Positions 6,905-14,775 of a stretch of DNA of 15,862 nt are shown piece after piece. Source of the stretch: CAYXWM01 sp964468805 (GTDB taxonomy: Bacteria > Bacillota > Clostridia > Lachnospirales > WRBF01); assembly GCA_964468805.1 (NCBI GenBank), contig CAYXWM010000056.1:1-15862 (forward strand). The letters are read 5' to 3'. The notes beneath the pieces are model-generated. The model was not told where the DNA came from. It did no database searches and saw only the letters and a list, made by a program, of their open reading frames with translations. The position numbers and the translations under genes are program-made. The stretch's first letter is position 1. Each line of letters opens with the position of its first letter.

Positions 6905-7879
6905 TTATGAAATATTTCCGCTGTTTACTATGGGTTGAGCATCTTTGTTTCCGCAGAGCACTACCAAAAGGTTGGAAACCATAGCTGCTTTTCTTTCGTC
7001 GTCCAACCTTACAATCTCTCTTTCGGAAAGCTTATCCAAAGCCATTTCTACCATCCCCACTGCACCCTCAACTATTTTTTGCCTTGCGGCTATAATGGCT
7101 GTGGCTTGTTGACGTTGTAACATGGCGGCGGCTATTTCTTGGGCATAGGCAAGGTGAGAAATACGCACCTCCATTATCTCTATGCCGGCTAAGGATACAC
7201 GGTTTTGCAGCTCGTTTTTCATTTCTTCGGCAACGGCGGAGGAGCTGCCTCTCAAGGACATTTCGTCACCTTCGTCGGAAATATCGTAGGGATATTTTCT
7301 CACAACGTGACGGATTGTGGCATCGCATTGCACTGATACATAGGATTCGTAGTTATCCACCTCAAATACAGCTTTTGTGGCATTTACTACCCTCCAAATA
7401 ACAACCGCTCCGATTTCTATGGGGTTACCGTCTTTATCGTTGACCTTTTGTTTTTCATTGTTTAAGGTTGTGGCTTTTAAAGAAATTGTATGATTTACGG
7501 TTTTAACGGTTAAATAACCTACCCTAATATCTGAACCTACTCTTTCCGCCGAAACGGAACTGCAAAAGGGGTTAATCCAGAAAAAGCCGGCTTTAGCAAT
7601 AGTACCTTTATATTTTCCGAATAGCACATAAACAGAAGCCTCATTGGGTTTAATTATTTTAAGACCCTTCAACAGCAAAGGAAAAAAAAGACCGAAATAC
7701 AAGGCACAGGCAATAATTTTTGCCAAAGTAACATGAGAATAAGCCTTTTCTATTTCTATTACCGAAAAAATAAAGCCTGTCAATGAACCCGCAAACAATA
7801 AAACATTTAAAATTAGCATAACAAAACCGTTTGGGGGATTCAACAGTTTTTCATTTGTGTGTGCATTTGATTGACTCAA
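6905..7879 (-). CDS. SPFH/band 7 domain membrane protein
   Basis: 324 residues. Two membrane segments at about 19-41 and 51-71 are followed by an SPFH domain beginning near residue 75 (KIIKPNEASVYVLFGKYKGT) and then a long, Ala-, Glu- and Gln-rich helix (AQEIAAAMLQRQQATAIIAA), as in stomatin/flotillin-like scaffolds that oligomerise in the membrane. The start is TTG at 7879, supported by AAGGAGG eight bases upstream; the next ATG is not near a ribosome binding site. It stands alone, with no NfeD-type partner beside it. Its position between sporulation-related genes does not prove a role in sporulation. The domain assignment is firm; the specific function of this subfamily is unknown to me. 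Confidence 0.87.
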   Translation of the reverse strand: MSQSNAHTNEKLLNPPNGFVMLILNVLLFAGSLTGFIFSVIEIEKAYSHVTLAKIIACALYFGLFFPLLLKGLKIIKPNEASVYVLFGKYKGTIAKAGFFWINPFCSSVSAERVGSDIRVGYLTVKTVNHTISLKATTLNNEKQKVNDKDGNPIEIGAVVIWRVVNATKAVFEVDNYESYVSVQCDATIRHVVRKYPYDISDEGDEMSLRGSSSAVAEEMKNELQNRVSLAGIEIMEVRISHLAYAQEIAAAMLQRQQATAIIAARQKIVEGAVGMVEMALDKLSEREIVRLDDERKAAMVSNLLVVLCGNKDAQPIVNSGNIS

Positions 7880-7908
7880 TTTTCTTACCTCCTTTTTATT
7901 GTGTTTTA

Positions 7909-7937
7909 ATTATAACATAAAGTCTCGGTCTATACAA
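7909..7937 (-). promoter_or_regulatory. Sigma-A promoter of the SPFH gene
   Basis: On the minus strand an extended -10 (TGTTATAAT, core 7909-7914) lies 17 bp from a weak -35 box TTGTAT (7932-7937). The leader would be about 25 nt. The palindromic repeat at 7964-8054 sits directly upstream of it. Confidence 0.55.
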
Positions 7938-7963
7938 TTTATACATAAATACTTGTTATACTA

Positions 7964-8054
7964 ATTCCATATAAGATGAAGGACAAAAATAATCGTTTTT
8001 TCCTTGAACCTGTGGAAAAAATCAATTATTCTTGTCCTCTGTTTAAAATGGAAT
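7964..8054. repeat. Palindromic dispersed repeat, copy 1
   Basis: 91 bp starting ATTCCATATAAGATG and ending TTTAAAATGGAAT. The two halves are imperfect inverted complements over about 40 bp each (outer ATTCCAT/ATGGAAT, middle GGACAAAAATAAT/ATTATTCTTGTCC, inner TTTTTTCC/GGAAAAAA) around a 10-nt centre, so the RNA or single strand would fold into one long hairpin. It resembles a MITE or a REP-like element. Too small to encode anything. Confidence 0.85.
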
Positions 8055-8410
8055 TTAACAAAGTGTATTTTTACAGTGCAATGTAAACGTATTTTTAACA
8101 GCTTTTAATACTGTTTCATTTGCATTTAAGAATATTATCTTTGTCGACAATTATTTTCTTCTTATTATCCTTAAAATCTTTAAAAGTTTATTAGATAAGT
8201 TCTAAATATATCCTCTCTTCATAAAATAAAGTGTATGGATACAATGCGAATTGATGAACAAACCCAACCGATACATATTGCAGTCAGAAACCATTCTAAA
8301 AATGCAACGTATAAACGGAATGGTTTGAAACGGTAATAATTCCACAGAGTTTGGTCTGTTGAATTAAAGTCCGGACATAGGGAATATTCCCATAGTTTTA
8401 TATTATACCA
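8055..8410. other. Non-coding AT-rich intergenic stretch
   Basis: There is no credible gene on either strand. A 9-bp inverted repeat, AAACCATTC / GAATGGTTT, lies at about 8288-8326 with a ~20-nt loop, and a 12-bp palindrome, GGGAATATTCCC, at 8380-8391. Neither is followed by a T-run. I see nothing else in it. Confidence 0.4.
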
Positions 8411-8502
8411 ATTCCATATAAGATGTAAGGCAAAAATAATCGTTTTTTCCTTGAATCGTTGGAAAAAAATCAATTATTTTAGTCCTCTGTTTAAAATGGA
8501 AT
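8411..8502. repeat. Palindromic dispersed repeat, copy 2
   Basis: 92 bp in the same orientation as copy 1, with the same ends and a few substitutions. Both are preceded by a shared TATACYA. It ends 105 bp before the spoIVA start codon, so spoIVA's promoter must lie within it or in the short stretch after it. Confidence 0.85.
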
Positions 8503-8526
8503 CAGAATATTACATATTTTTATACT

Positions 8527-8569
8527 GTTGGGCTAGAAGTTTACCCAACGCACATAGCATATTTTATGC
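8527..8569 (+). other. Two small hairpins in the spoIVA leader
   Basis: GTTGGG (8527-8532) pairs with CCCAAC (8544-8549) across an 11-nt loop, and GCATA (8557-8561) with TATGC (8565-8569) across three T's. They lie just upstream of the spoIVA ribosome binding site. I looked for a sigma-E promoter (GNATATT, 13-15 bp, CATAcAnT) here and found no convincing match. Confidence 0.35.
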
Positions 8570-8607
8570 AACCGGGTTTTTCTTCAATCGCTGATAGGAG
8601 GTATATA

Positions 8608-10086
8608 ATGGAAGGCTTTGACTTGTATAAGGACATATCCGAGCGTACTAACGGTGATATTTACATTGGTGTTGTAGGGCCGGTTCGAACCGGTAAATCT
8701 ACATTTATCAAAAGATTTATGGACTTATTGGTTATTCCCAACATCCAAAACGTTTACAGCAAAGAAAGAACCAAGGACGAATTACCCCAATCTGCCGCCG
8801 GAAAAACCATCATGACCACCGAACCCAAGTTTGTTCCCAATGAAGCTGTGGAAATAGTGTTGGACGACAACATTAGCTTCAAAGTAAGAATGATTGATTG
8901 CGTAGGATATTTGGTAGACAGTGCTACCGGTCATTTGGACGGGGACCAACCAAGAATGATAAACACTCCTTGGTCAGACGAAAAAATACCCTTTATCCAA
9001 GCCGCAGAAATGGGTACAAAAAAAGTAATCAACGAGCATTCCACCATAGGTATAGTTATTACAACTGACGGTTCCATCACCGAGATACCCAGAGACGATT
9101 ACCTGCCTGCGGAAGAACGAGTGGTTACCGAATTAAAGGCTATTAACAAACCCTTTGTTATGGTTTTAAACACCATAAAACCCTACGCTCCCGAAACAGA
9201 GGAATTAAGATTAAGCATAAGCGACCGCTATCAAGTTCCGGTAATTGCCGTTAACTGTGCTCAATTAAAGGTTGATGACATTAACGCCATCATGGAAAAG
9301 GTACTTTATGAATTCCCCGTAAAGGAAGTCAGAATCAACTTCCCAAAATGGGTAGAAACCCTGAGTATTGAGCATTGGCTCAAGAAAAACATGATTATTG
9401 CAGTAAAAGGTATACTAAACAACGTCTCCAAACTCCGTGAAATAAAGGACAGCATTTACGGCATGGAAGACAACGAGTACATAAAAAAGGCCTATGTGGA
9501 TAAAATTTCTCTGGGTCAAGGCTCTGCAGACATAGAAGTTACTGTTGACGACAGCCTATTCTACAAGATTTTAAGCGAAACCACAGGTATGGATATAGAC
9601 AGCGAATATCGCTTAATTTCTACCATCAGAATTCTTGCGGATGCCAACAGAGAATATGAAAAAATAAAATACGCCCTTGCTGAAGTTCGCCACAAAGGCT
9701 ATGGCGTGGTTACTCCCGCTCTTGACGAAATGAAACTGGAGGCTCCGGTTCTAGTCAGACACGGCTCTAAGTTCGGTGTTAAGTTAAAGGCGTCAGCCCC
9801 TTCGATTCATTTGATTCGGGCGGATATAGAAACAGAGATCTCTCCCATCGTGGGTACTCAACAGCAAAGCGAGGACTTAATCGATTATCTTAATTCGGAA
9901 ATGTCCGAAGAACCGGGCAAGATTTGGGAACTGAATATGTTTGGAAAATCCATGCATGATTTGGTAAGAGACGGGCTGCAAAATAAACTTTACCATATGC
10001 CGGAGGATGCACAAATGAAATTGCAGGAAACTCTGCAAAAAATCATAAACGAAGGCAGCGGCGGTTTGCTTTGTATTATTCTTTAA
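8608..10086 (+). CDS. spoIVA: Stage IV sporulation protein A, coat-assembly ATPase
   Basis: 492 residues, the same length as in Bacillus subtilis. SpoIVA hydrolyses ATP to polymerise into the basement layer of the spore coat on the outer forespore membrane, and is also needed for cortex formation. Visible motifs: Walker A GPVRTGKST at residues 24-32 with Lys30; Thr70-Thr71 in IMTTEPKF, the sensor threonines; Asp97 in MIDCVGY, the Walker B position; and the C-terminal GGLLCIIL, close to the membrane-targeting end of the B. subtilis protein. All these positions coincide with B. subtilis numbering. Start: ATG at 8608 with TAGGAGG six bases upstream; the frame is open to an ATG at 8566, but that one has no ribosome binding site. 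Normally transcribed by sigma-E. Monocistronic and flanked by repeat copies 2 and 3. Confidence 0.97.
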   Translation: MEGFDLYKDISERTNGDIYIGVVGPVRTGKSTFIKRFMDLLVIPNIQNVYSKERTKDELPQSAAGKTIMTTEPKFVPNEAVEIVLDDNISFKVRMIDCVGYLVDSATGHLDGDQPRMINTPWSDEKIPFIQAAEMGTKKVINEHSTIGIVITTDGSITEIPRDDYLPAEERVVTELKAINKPFVMVLNTIKPYAPETEELRLSISDRYQVPVIAVNCAQLKVDDINAIMEKVLYEFPVKEVRINFPKWVETLSIEHWLKKNMIIAVKGILNNVSKLREIKDSIYGMEDNEYIKKAYVDKISLGQGSADIEVTVDDSLFYKILSETTGMDIDSEYRLISTIRILADANREYEKIKYALAEVRHKGYGVVTPALDEMKLEAPVLVRHGSKFGVKLKASAPSIHLIRADIETEISPIVGTQQQSEDLIDYLNSEMSEEPGKIWELNMFGKSMHDLVRDGLQNKLYHMPEDAQMKLQETLQKIINEGSGGLLCIIL

Positions 10087-10109
10087 GCAGATTAATTGAA
10101 TTTATACTG

Positions 10110-10197
10110 ATTCCATATAAGTTGAAGTACAAAAATAATTGTTTTTTCTTTGAACCGTTGGAAAAAATCAATTATTGTCATCTGTTTAAAATGGAAT
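10110..10197. repeat. Palindromic dispersed repeat, copy 3
   Basis: 88 bp in the same orientation as copies 1 and 2, somewhat more diverged (small deletion in the right arm), starting 23 bp after the spoIVA stop. It is preceded by TATACTG, matching the TATACYA before the other copies. Copies 2 and 3 bracket spoIVA as direct repeats. Confidence 0.85.
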
Positions 10198-10228
10198 AAG
10201 TATATAAGTAATCCTACTTAGAAAAAAC

Positions 10229-10278
10229 TTGAGGGAGAAAGCCTTTTTCCAACGATCGGAAAAGGTTTTCTCCCTCAA
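10229..10278. terminator. Bidirectional terminator between spoIVA and the PTS operon
   Basis: A stem of about 21 bp (TTGAGGGAGAAA paired with TTTCTCCCTCAA-type arms, one bulge and one G-U pair) surrounds the 7-nt loop AACGATC. On the minus strand it is followed by six T's (10222-10227), so it ends the PTS operon. On the plus strand the downstream tract is AT-rich but not a clean T-run, so termination of spoIVA is probably weaker. Confidence 0.88.
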
Positions 10279-10340
10279 TAATTATAATATTTTAATTTAA
10301 CGGGCTAATCATTTAAAAACTCTATTTTCTTTAAAGTATA

Positions 10341-11081
10341 TTAGAAGCGATAGTGAACAGAAGCACCAAATTCCTCGATTACCTTTTTGTTTTTCTCTGC
10401 ACCGCCGTCTATATTGGCACTATAAAAAACAGGAGGTGTATCCATACCTTTGGCTTTGAGATTCAGCACTACTTCCGAAATAATGGTGTTCATAATGCAA
10501 ACCCCAACTGCTGTGGACGTGGGTGCAACTTTTTGTCCTGTACCGGGAATTTCTATACAGGCATCGCCTTTTTCTCCGTGATTGTCAAGGAGGATGTCGC
10601 ATACTTCAAAGAGGCGTTTGCCCGAAGGATGCCTTGATGTAACGTCCTTAGAGTAGCTGACATTCGAAAGGCAGATGACAGTTACGCCTTTTTCCTTAGC
10701 TGCCATAGCCAATTCTATACCAACAGGATTTCTACCGGATACAGAATGAACTATAAGCACATCTCCTGCCTTAAAGGGAACGGTTTCGGCTATAGTTGTT
10801 CCATATCCAACCAATTGTTCCATACTTGAAGTAAAGGTAACCGGTTGTGTATCCAGCATGAGAGAACGTGCAAATATGGGATTCATAAGCACCAAACCGC
10901 CTGCACGATAATAAACTTCTTCTGCTAATATACCGGCATGGCTTGCACCGAAAATGAATAAGGATTTCTTCTCCAAAATTGCGTTAGTAAGGCAATCAAC
11001 TGCTTTTTGAATATTATCCTTTTCTTGGTTTTCCACCACGTCCAGAAGGCGGCGTATTTCATCCAAATAGGCAAAACTCAT
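10341..11081 (-). CDS. SIS-domain sugar-phosphate-binding protein, UPF0309-like
   Basis: 246 residues. A single SIS fold is visible: FIFGASHAGILAEEVYYRAG near residues 43-62 (phosphosugar-binding loop and helix), a VHSVSGRNP segment (second Ser-rich loop), SRHPSGKRLFEVCD, and VAPTSTAVG. The size and these motifs match the UPF0309 group of sugar isomerase-like proteins, for which I know no established reaction. It is the last gene of the PTS operon: its ATG overlaps the EIIC stop (TAATG), with GGAGG nine bases upstream. The likely role is binding or isomerising the phosphorylated sugar imported by the PTS. An amino-sugar phosphate is possible because SIS domains are common in such enzymes, but nothing visible fixes the substrate. 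A regulatory sugar-phosphate sensor is the alternative. Confidence 0.85.
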   Translation of the reverse strand: MSFAYLDEIRRLLDVVENQEKDNIQKAVDCLTNAILEKKSLFIFGASHAGILAEEVYYRAGGLVLMNPIFARSLMLDTQPVTFTSSMEQLVGYGTTIAETVPFKAGDVLIVHSVSGRNPVGIELAMAAKEKGVTVICLSNVSYSKDVTSRHPSGKRLFEVCDILLDNHGEKGDACIEIPGTGQKVAPTSTAVGVCIMNTIISEVVLNLKAKGMDTPPVFYSANIDGGAEKNKKVIEEFGASVHYRF

Positions 11082-12337
11082 TAACTGAGACCTCCAAACA
11101 AGGATCCGATGAATTTAGAGATAATACCAAACAAGGATAAGTCATTACCGCCGAAAATCAACATCCAGTTTTGGATAGTGTTTGAGTAAATAAGAGCAGA
11201 AATTCCAACCAAAACTACCATTATTGCCGCCGCTACTATTGTACCTATAACAGCACCGCGGAGACCGCCTTGACCTTCGCCAAGTACAGCCGCTGTACCG
11301 CATTCAAAGAAGGATGTGATAACCAGCGGAATAAGGATAACGCCGAATATATTTGCTGCGTTGCAAATCAAAACAAGAATGGTGGATGTAATCATGGCTG
11401 CAATAAAGCCGATTAAAACCGCATTGGGACGGTAGTTAAAGATAATGGGGCAGTCCAAAGCAGGTAAAGCGTTGGGAACCAATTTTTCGGAGATACCCTT
11501 AAACGCCGGAACAATTTGGTTAATCAACATACGAACGCCGGAAAGCATAATCGTTAAACCGGCACCGAAGCTTAAACCTTGTTTCAACGCCATCATAAAC
11601 AAACCTTGAGTTTCATCAACCATGGTGGGAATAAATAAACCAACGGCAAGGAACATAATGAAAACTACAATACCGCCGGTGATGCTCACTTCACGGAAGA
11701 AGGACAAGCCTGCGGGAATTTTCAAATCTTCGGTAGATTTGTTTTTGTTACCTACCTTGCTTGCAACAAAGCCTGAAACCAATGCAATGAAACCTGCGGG
11801 ATGTCCCAGAGTAAAACTCTCGTCGCCTATAACCGCAAAAACATATTTTCTCATAAGCCAAGGCATGATGGACCAATACAAGGCTGATGTTACAGCACCG
11901 AAACCTACTAAAACACCGCCGGTTAATCCGGCTTCAACGCCTGCCGCAACAAAGATGAAAGGGAACCACCAGAGCATATGCCCTGTTAAGAAAATCGTTT
12001 TAAAAGGGGTAAATCTGGCTATGATAATGTGCAGAACCATACCGATTACCATGGCAAGCCCTACATATCCGCCGTTAGCAGCCGTAAAGGTAACATCATT
12101 AAGACCTTCGGAAGCTACCGCACCAGTGGAAAGCGTAGCGAAAGCGTTGTTAATGGGCAAAATGGAGCCTACCAGCATTCCAACGCCGGTTTCCAAAATA
12201 ACCATACCAAACGCCGCTAATAATGCACCTTTAATAACATCTGAAAATTTCTTTCTTTGAAGCAAAAGTCCGATTGCCGCAATCAATCCAAGCAAAATCG
12301 GTGGATTTCTGAAAATATTGTTTACTATAAAATCCAT
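11081..12337 (-). CDS. PTS EIIC permease, ascorbate (UlaA/SgaT) family
   Basis: 418 residues from the ATG at 12337; the in-frame GTG at 12346 lies inside the AAGGAG ribosome binding site and cannot be the start. It is very hydrophobic, with roughly ten membrane segments. The N-terminal NPPILLGLIAAIGLLLQRK and the following GALLAAFGMVILETGVGMLV are typical of the L-ascorbate family of PTS permeases, which carry the sugar across the membrane while EIIB phosphorylates it. It is somewhat shorter than E. coli UlaA (~465). No ula catabolic genes (lactonase UlaG, decarboxylase UlaD, epimerases) follow, only a SIS protein, so the substrate need not be ascorbate. The 141-bp gap to the EIIB gene contains two hairpins. 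Confidence 0.9.
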   Translation of the reverse strand: MDFIVNNIFRNPPILLGLIAAIGLLLQRKKFSDVIKGALLAAFGMVILETGVGMLVGSILPINNAFATLSTGAVASEGLNDVTFTAANGGYVGLAMVIGMVLHIIIARFTPFKTIFLTGHMLWWFPFIFVAAGVEAGLTGGVLVGFGAVTSALYWSIMPWLMRKYVFAVIGDESFTLGHPAGFIALVSGFVASKVGNKNKSTEDLKIPAGLSFFREVSITGGIVVFIMFLAVGLFIPTMVDETQGLFMMALKQGLSFGAGLTIMLSGVRMLINQIVPAFKGISEKLVPNALPALDCPIIFNYRPNAVLIGFIAAMITSTILVLICNAANIFGVILIPLVITSFFECGTAAVLGEGQGGLRGAVIGTIVAAAIMVVLVGISALIYSNTIQNWMLIFGGNDLSLFGIISKFIGSLFGGLS

Positions 12338-12346
12338 ATGTCTCAC

Positions 12347-12487
12347 TCCTTGATCTTGTGTGTATTCGGAAATTCACCGAAAGAGAATCACCGAATACGA
12401 CATCAGCAAAATTTCTTATAACTATCCTTGTTTTGCAGTGCGCAGTGAAAACTGCGCTGAATTTAGGTAAAATCTCAAATTACGGAA
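12347..12487 (-). promoter_or_regulatory. Structured gap inside the PTS operon
   Basis: This is the only long spacer in an otherwise overlapping operon. Two perfect inverted repeats are visible: GCGCAGT/ACTGCGC with a 4-nt loop (12440-12457), and GTATTCGG/CCGAATAC (12362-12398) enclosing a second copy of the motif TTCGGTGA. Neither has a T-run on the minus strand. Likely roles are mRNA processing, protection of the upstream message, or tuning of the EIIB:EIIC ratio. Confidence 0.5.
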
Positions 12488-12766
12488 TTACTTCTTCTCG
12501 CTTAACATTAAGTTAACCGCTTCTTTTACCTCGTTTAGATCCATGTACTTCTTTACAGCGTAAACAGGAACGTTAACAGAAGAACTGATTTCCTTTTGCA
12601 ACTCATAGCTGGTAAAAATAGCGTCACATCTTGCTCCCCTAGCTTCATTGATATCGGTGTTTTCAACTTCCGCATCAATGCCCAGGTCGTTACAAACTTT
12701 CTCGATGCTCATTTTTAAAATCATTGATGAGCCAACCCCAAAACCGCATACAGCCAGTAATTTCAT
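12488..12766 (-). CDS. PTS EIIB component, ascorbate (UlaB/SgaB) family
   Basis: 92 residues, a normal length for a free-standing EIIB of this family. The phosphorylated cysteine is Cys7 in LLAVCGFGVGSSMILKM, which closely parallels the CGxGxGSSM loop of UlaB-type proteins. It accepts phosphate from an EIIA domain and passes it to the sugar bound by EIIC. The ATG overlaps the regulator's stop codon by four bases (ATGA, 12763-12766), with GGGGGTG as ribosome binding site, so it is translationally coupled to the regulator. No separate EIIA gene is in the operon; the only EIIA domain is at the C-terminus of that regulator. Confidence 0.92.
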   Translation of the reverse strand: MKLLAVCGFGVGSSMILKMSIEKVCNDLGIDAEVENTDINEARGARCDAIFTSYELQKEISSSVNVPVYAVKKYMDLNEVKEAVNLMLSEKK

Positions 12767-14685
12767 TCTTTCACCCCCTGTTCGTTAATAAGTTTTAGTA
12801 TTTCTTCTTTAGTACCTGTTCTGAAAACTTCCAAATTCTCTCCTTCATTTAAGAGCACAGATAATGCAGCCAATGCCTTTAAATGAGAAGTATTATCGAC
12901 AGCTGCAAGCACCAGGAAAATATTAACCGGTGAACCAAGCAAGTCGACTGTTTCTTCAACTTGAAGCATTGCCATACTCAATTTGTTTACGCCGCTTTTT
13001 GAACTTGCATGAGGCAACGCAAAATAATCGGTAAGCACTATATATGGACCATGCTTGATAATGCTGTCTATCATGGCATGTACATACTCTTGGGTAATGG
13101 AATTGTCCTCCAGAAGCGGTTTGGCGGCTTCCGCAATGGCCTCTTTCCAATCAGGTACGCTTTTAATCTTTCTGATACGGTCGCTTGTTAAAAGCTCATG
13201 AAGCATCGGTTCGTATCCTCCTTTTTCATTAAGACCGTATATCGCTTTGAACAATTCTTGATATAGTCTTTTTTCGTCATGGATAGTCGTGTTCTCGCGT
13301 ATGACACGCATAATCGTGTCTAAATCAAATTGTGAGCCGCTTTTGTCCAGAGGTGTCAGTTTACTGAGCAGAAATGCAATGTCTGCCTTAGTTAAAATGG
13401 GGTTAACCACAAGTACATTATCTATGTCGGGTATGGGTATGGTGGTAATTACAAAATCATAACTGCCCTCATAAACCCAAAAATCCTTCAAAGAAACGGT
13501 TTGTACTATTTCAATATGGGGTATATATTTATTCAACTGGACTTCCAGCGAACGAGAAACCATAAGCCCGCTTGGGCAAACCAAAATTACTTTGTTTTTC
13601 TTGTTGCGTTCGTCCACGCTGTGCATCATATATCCGCCGAAATATGCTGTAATAAAGCCTATTTCTTCATCTCGCATGGCTGTAAAGTCGGGATAGTTTT
13701 CGGTTTTGCGAATAATTCCCTTTACTATATCGAACAAATACGTATGCTTGCTTTTTATATCATTTAGAGCAGTATTGCCCACGGGAAAGCCAAATTTTAT
13801 ACGATAGTAAGAGGATTGCAAATGCCTTTTTATGTTTTTTATAAAATCCTCTCTATGAAATAAGTAAATGGCTGTTTTGGCTTCAAAGCGTTCTATGAGC
13901 GTTTGTATATAGCCGTCCAAAAAGTCCAGCTCTGCCTCACTGTTTAAGCTGGACAATGAAGCAATGTACGCACAAAGATAAGCTTTTTCGGTTTCACCGG
14001 CATTATCCGGCAACAATTCAGCTACGCCTTCATAATAGGGAAAGGTCTTGGCTTTATCTGTATAGGCAAAAGAATTCAAAGTTAATCCTGCTTGAATACG
14101 TTCTCCCACAAATCTTTTGAGCATGGATAATGAACCACGGGCATGGTCTGTCAGCTTTATGCAGAAGGCGTTGTCGAATTGTATTACATCTTTATCCAGG
14201 ATATAACCAAGTTGTCTGTCGCCCTCCATAATCCGCAAAAATATATCCCGAATAGTATATTCGTCGCCCATAAGTCTGTAACCTTTTTGATAAACCAACT
14301 TAATCCCTTTACGGGCAAGCTCCAATCTGATTTTGTCAATGGTTTGAATGACTGTGTTTTTAGAAATGTCCATTTGAACGGCAGCTTCATCAATGGTTGG
14401 CAGTTTATCCAGCAGAATTTGATACAGAATATAATCTTTTCTGCTTTCGGGGTTATTGTAAAAAGCTGATGGATTGTGTTTTGTGATGTTTTCCGGTTTT
14501 CCCTCGTACATAAATATACGGTGATCGTTTTTTATACACCCAATTCCACGCAAGTTCTCATTGATAGACCGAATATCATAATACAAAGTTCGCCGAGAAA
14601 CACAGAACCGCTCCAGAAGCTTTTTTAGTGACACTCCATCGTTCTCCACTATATAGCGAAGAATTTGTTTTTCTCTGTCCTTCAT
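12763..14685 (-). CDS. PRD-containing PTS transcriptional activator with EIIB-like and EIIA domains
   Basis: 640 residues from the ATG at 14685 (TAAGGAG seven bases upstream; the open frame to 14727 has no such site). Domain order: DeoR/Mga-type helix-turn-helix at about 5-60, a second helix-turn-helix at about 95-140, PRD1 at about 150-255, PRD2 at about 260-355 with His288 (KNIKRHLQ), an EIIB-like domain from 363 with Cys370 (ILVCPSGLMVSR), and an EIIA domain at about 500-640 with His559 (YFALPHA) and His601. This is the MtlR/LicR/UlaR type of activator, whose activity is set by phosphorylation from HPr and the cognate EIIB. It probably controls its own operon. The usual second PRD2 histidine position appears to be Tyr348 (ITAYFGGYM). 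Confidence 0.92.
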   Translation of the reverse strand: MKDREKQILRYIVENDGVSLKKLLERFCVSRRTLYYDIRSINENLRGIGCIKNDHRIFMYEGKPENITKHNPSAFYNNPESRKDYILYQILLDKLPTIDEAAVQMDISKNTVIQTIDKIRLELARKGIKLVYQKGYRLMGDEYTIRDIFLRIMEGDRQLGYILDKDVIQFDNAFCIKLTDHARGSLSMLKRFVGERIQAGLTLNSFAYTDKAKTFPYYEGVAELLPDNAGETEKAYLCAYIASLSSLNSEAELDFLDGYIQTLIERFEAKTAIYLFHREDFIKNIKRHLQSSYYRIKFGFPVGNTALNDIKSKHTYLFDIVKGIIRKTENYPDFTAMRDEEIGFITAYFGGYMMHSVDERNKKNKVILVCPSGLMVSRSLEVQLNKYIPHIEIVQTVSLKDFWVYEGSYDFVITTIPIPDIDNVLVVNPILTKADIAFLLSKLTPLDKSGSQFDLDTIMRVIRENTTIHDEKRLYQELFKAIYGLNEKGGYEPMLHELLTSDRIRKIKSVPDWKEAIAEAAKPLLEDNSITQEYVHAMIDSIIKHGPYIVLTDYFALPHASSKSGVNKLSMAMLQVEETVDLLGSPVNIFLVLAAVDNTSHLKALAALSVLLNEGENLEVFRTGTKEEILKLINEQGVKE

Positions 14686-14737
14686 ATCACAACTCCTTAA
14701 TAAGGCGTGCCAATGAACAAGTAACAAACTATGTTAT

Positions 14738-14766
14738 TATTATCCCAAATTTGAACAAAATATCAA
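14738..14766 (-). promoter_or_regulatory. Sigma-A promoter of the PTS operon
   Basis: On the minus strand TTGATA (14761-14766) is followed, 16-17 bp later, by GATAAT/ATAATA (14738-14744). The start point would be about 50 bp upstream of the regulator ATG. It is AT-rich, so the exact -10 register is uncertain. Confidence 0.55.
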
Positions 14767-14775
14767 TGCCAAAGA

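Noticed and set aside
8219..8473. 84-codon minus-strand open frame
   Set aside because: It runs through the palindromic repeat at 8411-8502, has no ribosome binding site and an unconvincing composition.
8566..8607. Upstream in-frame ATG for SpoIVA
   Set aside because: No ribosome binding site. The ATG at 8608 has TAGGAGG and reproduces B. subtilis length and residue numbering.
8485..8607. Sigma-E promoter for spoIVA
   Set aside because: GAATATT is present near 8505, but no CATAcAnT-like -10 lies at 13-15 bp from it; the match is too weak to annotate.
11622..12260. 212-codon plus-strand open frame opposite EIIC
   Set aside because: It is a shadow of the membrane protein gene; Pro/Thr/Lys-rich translation with no recognisable domain.
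12338..12346. GTG start for the EIIC gene at 12346
   Set aside because: The GTG is inside the AAGGAG sequence that serves the ATG at 12337.
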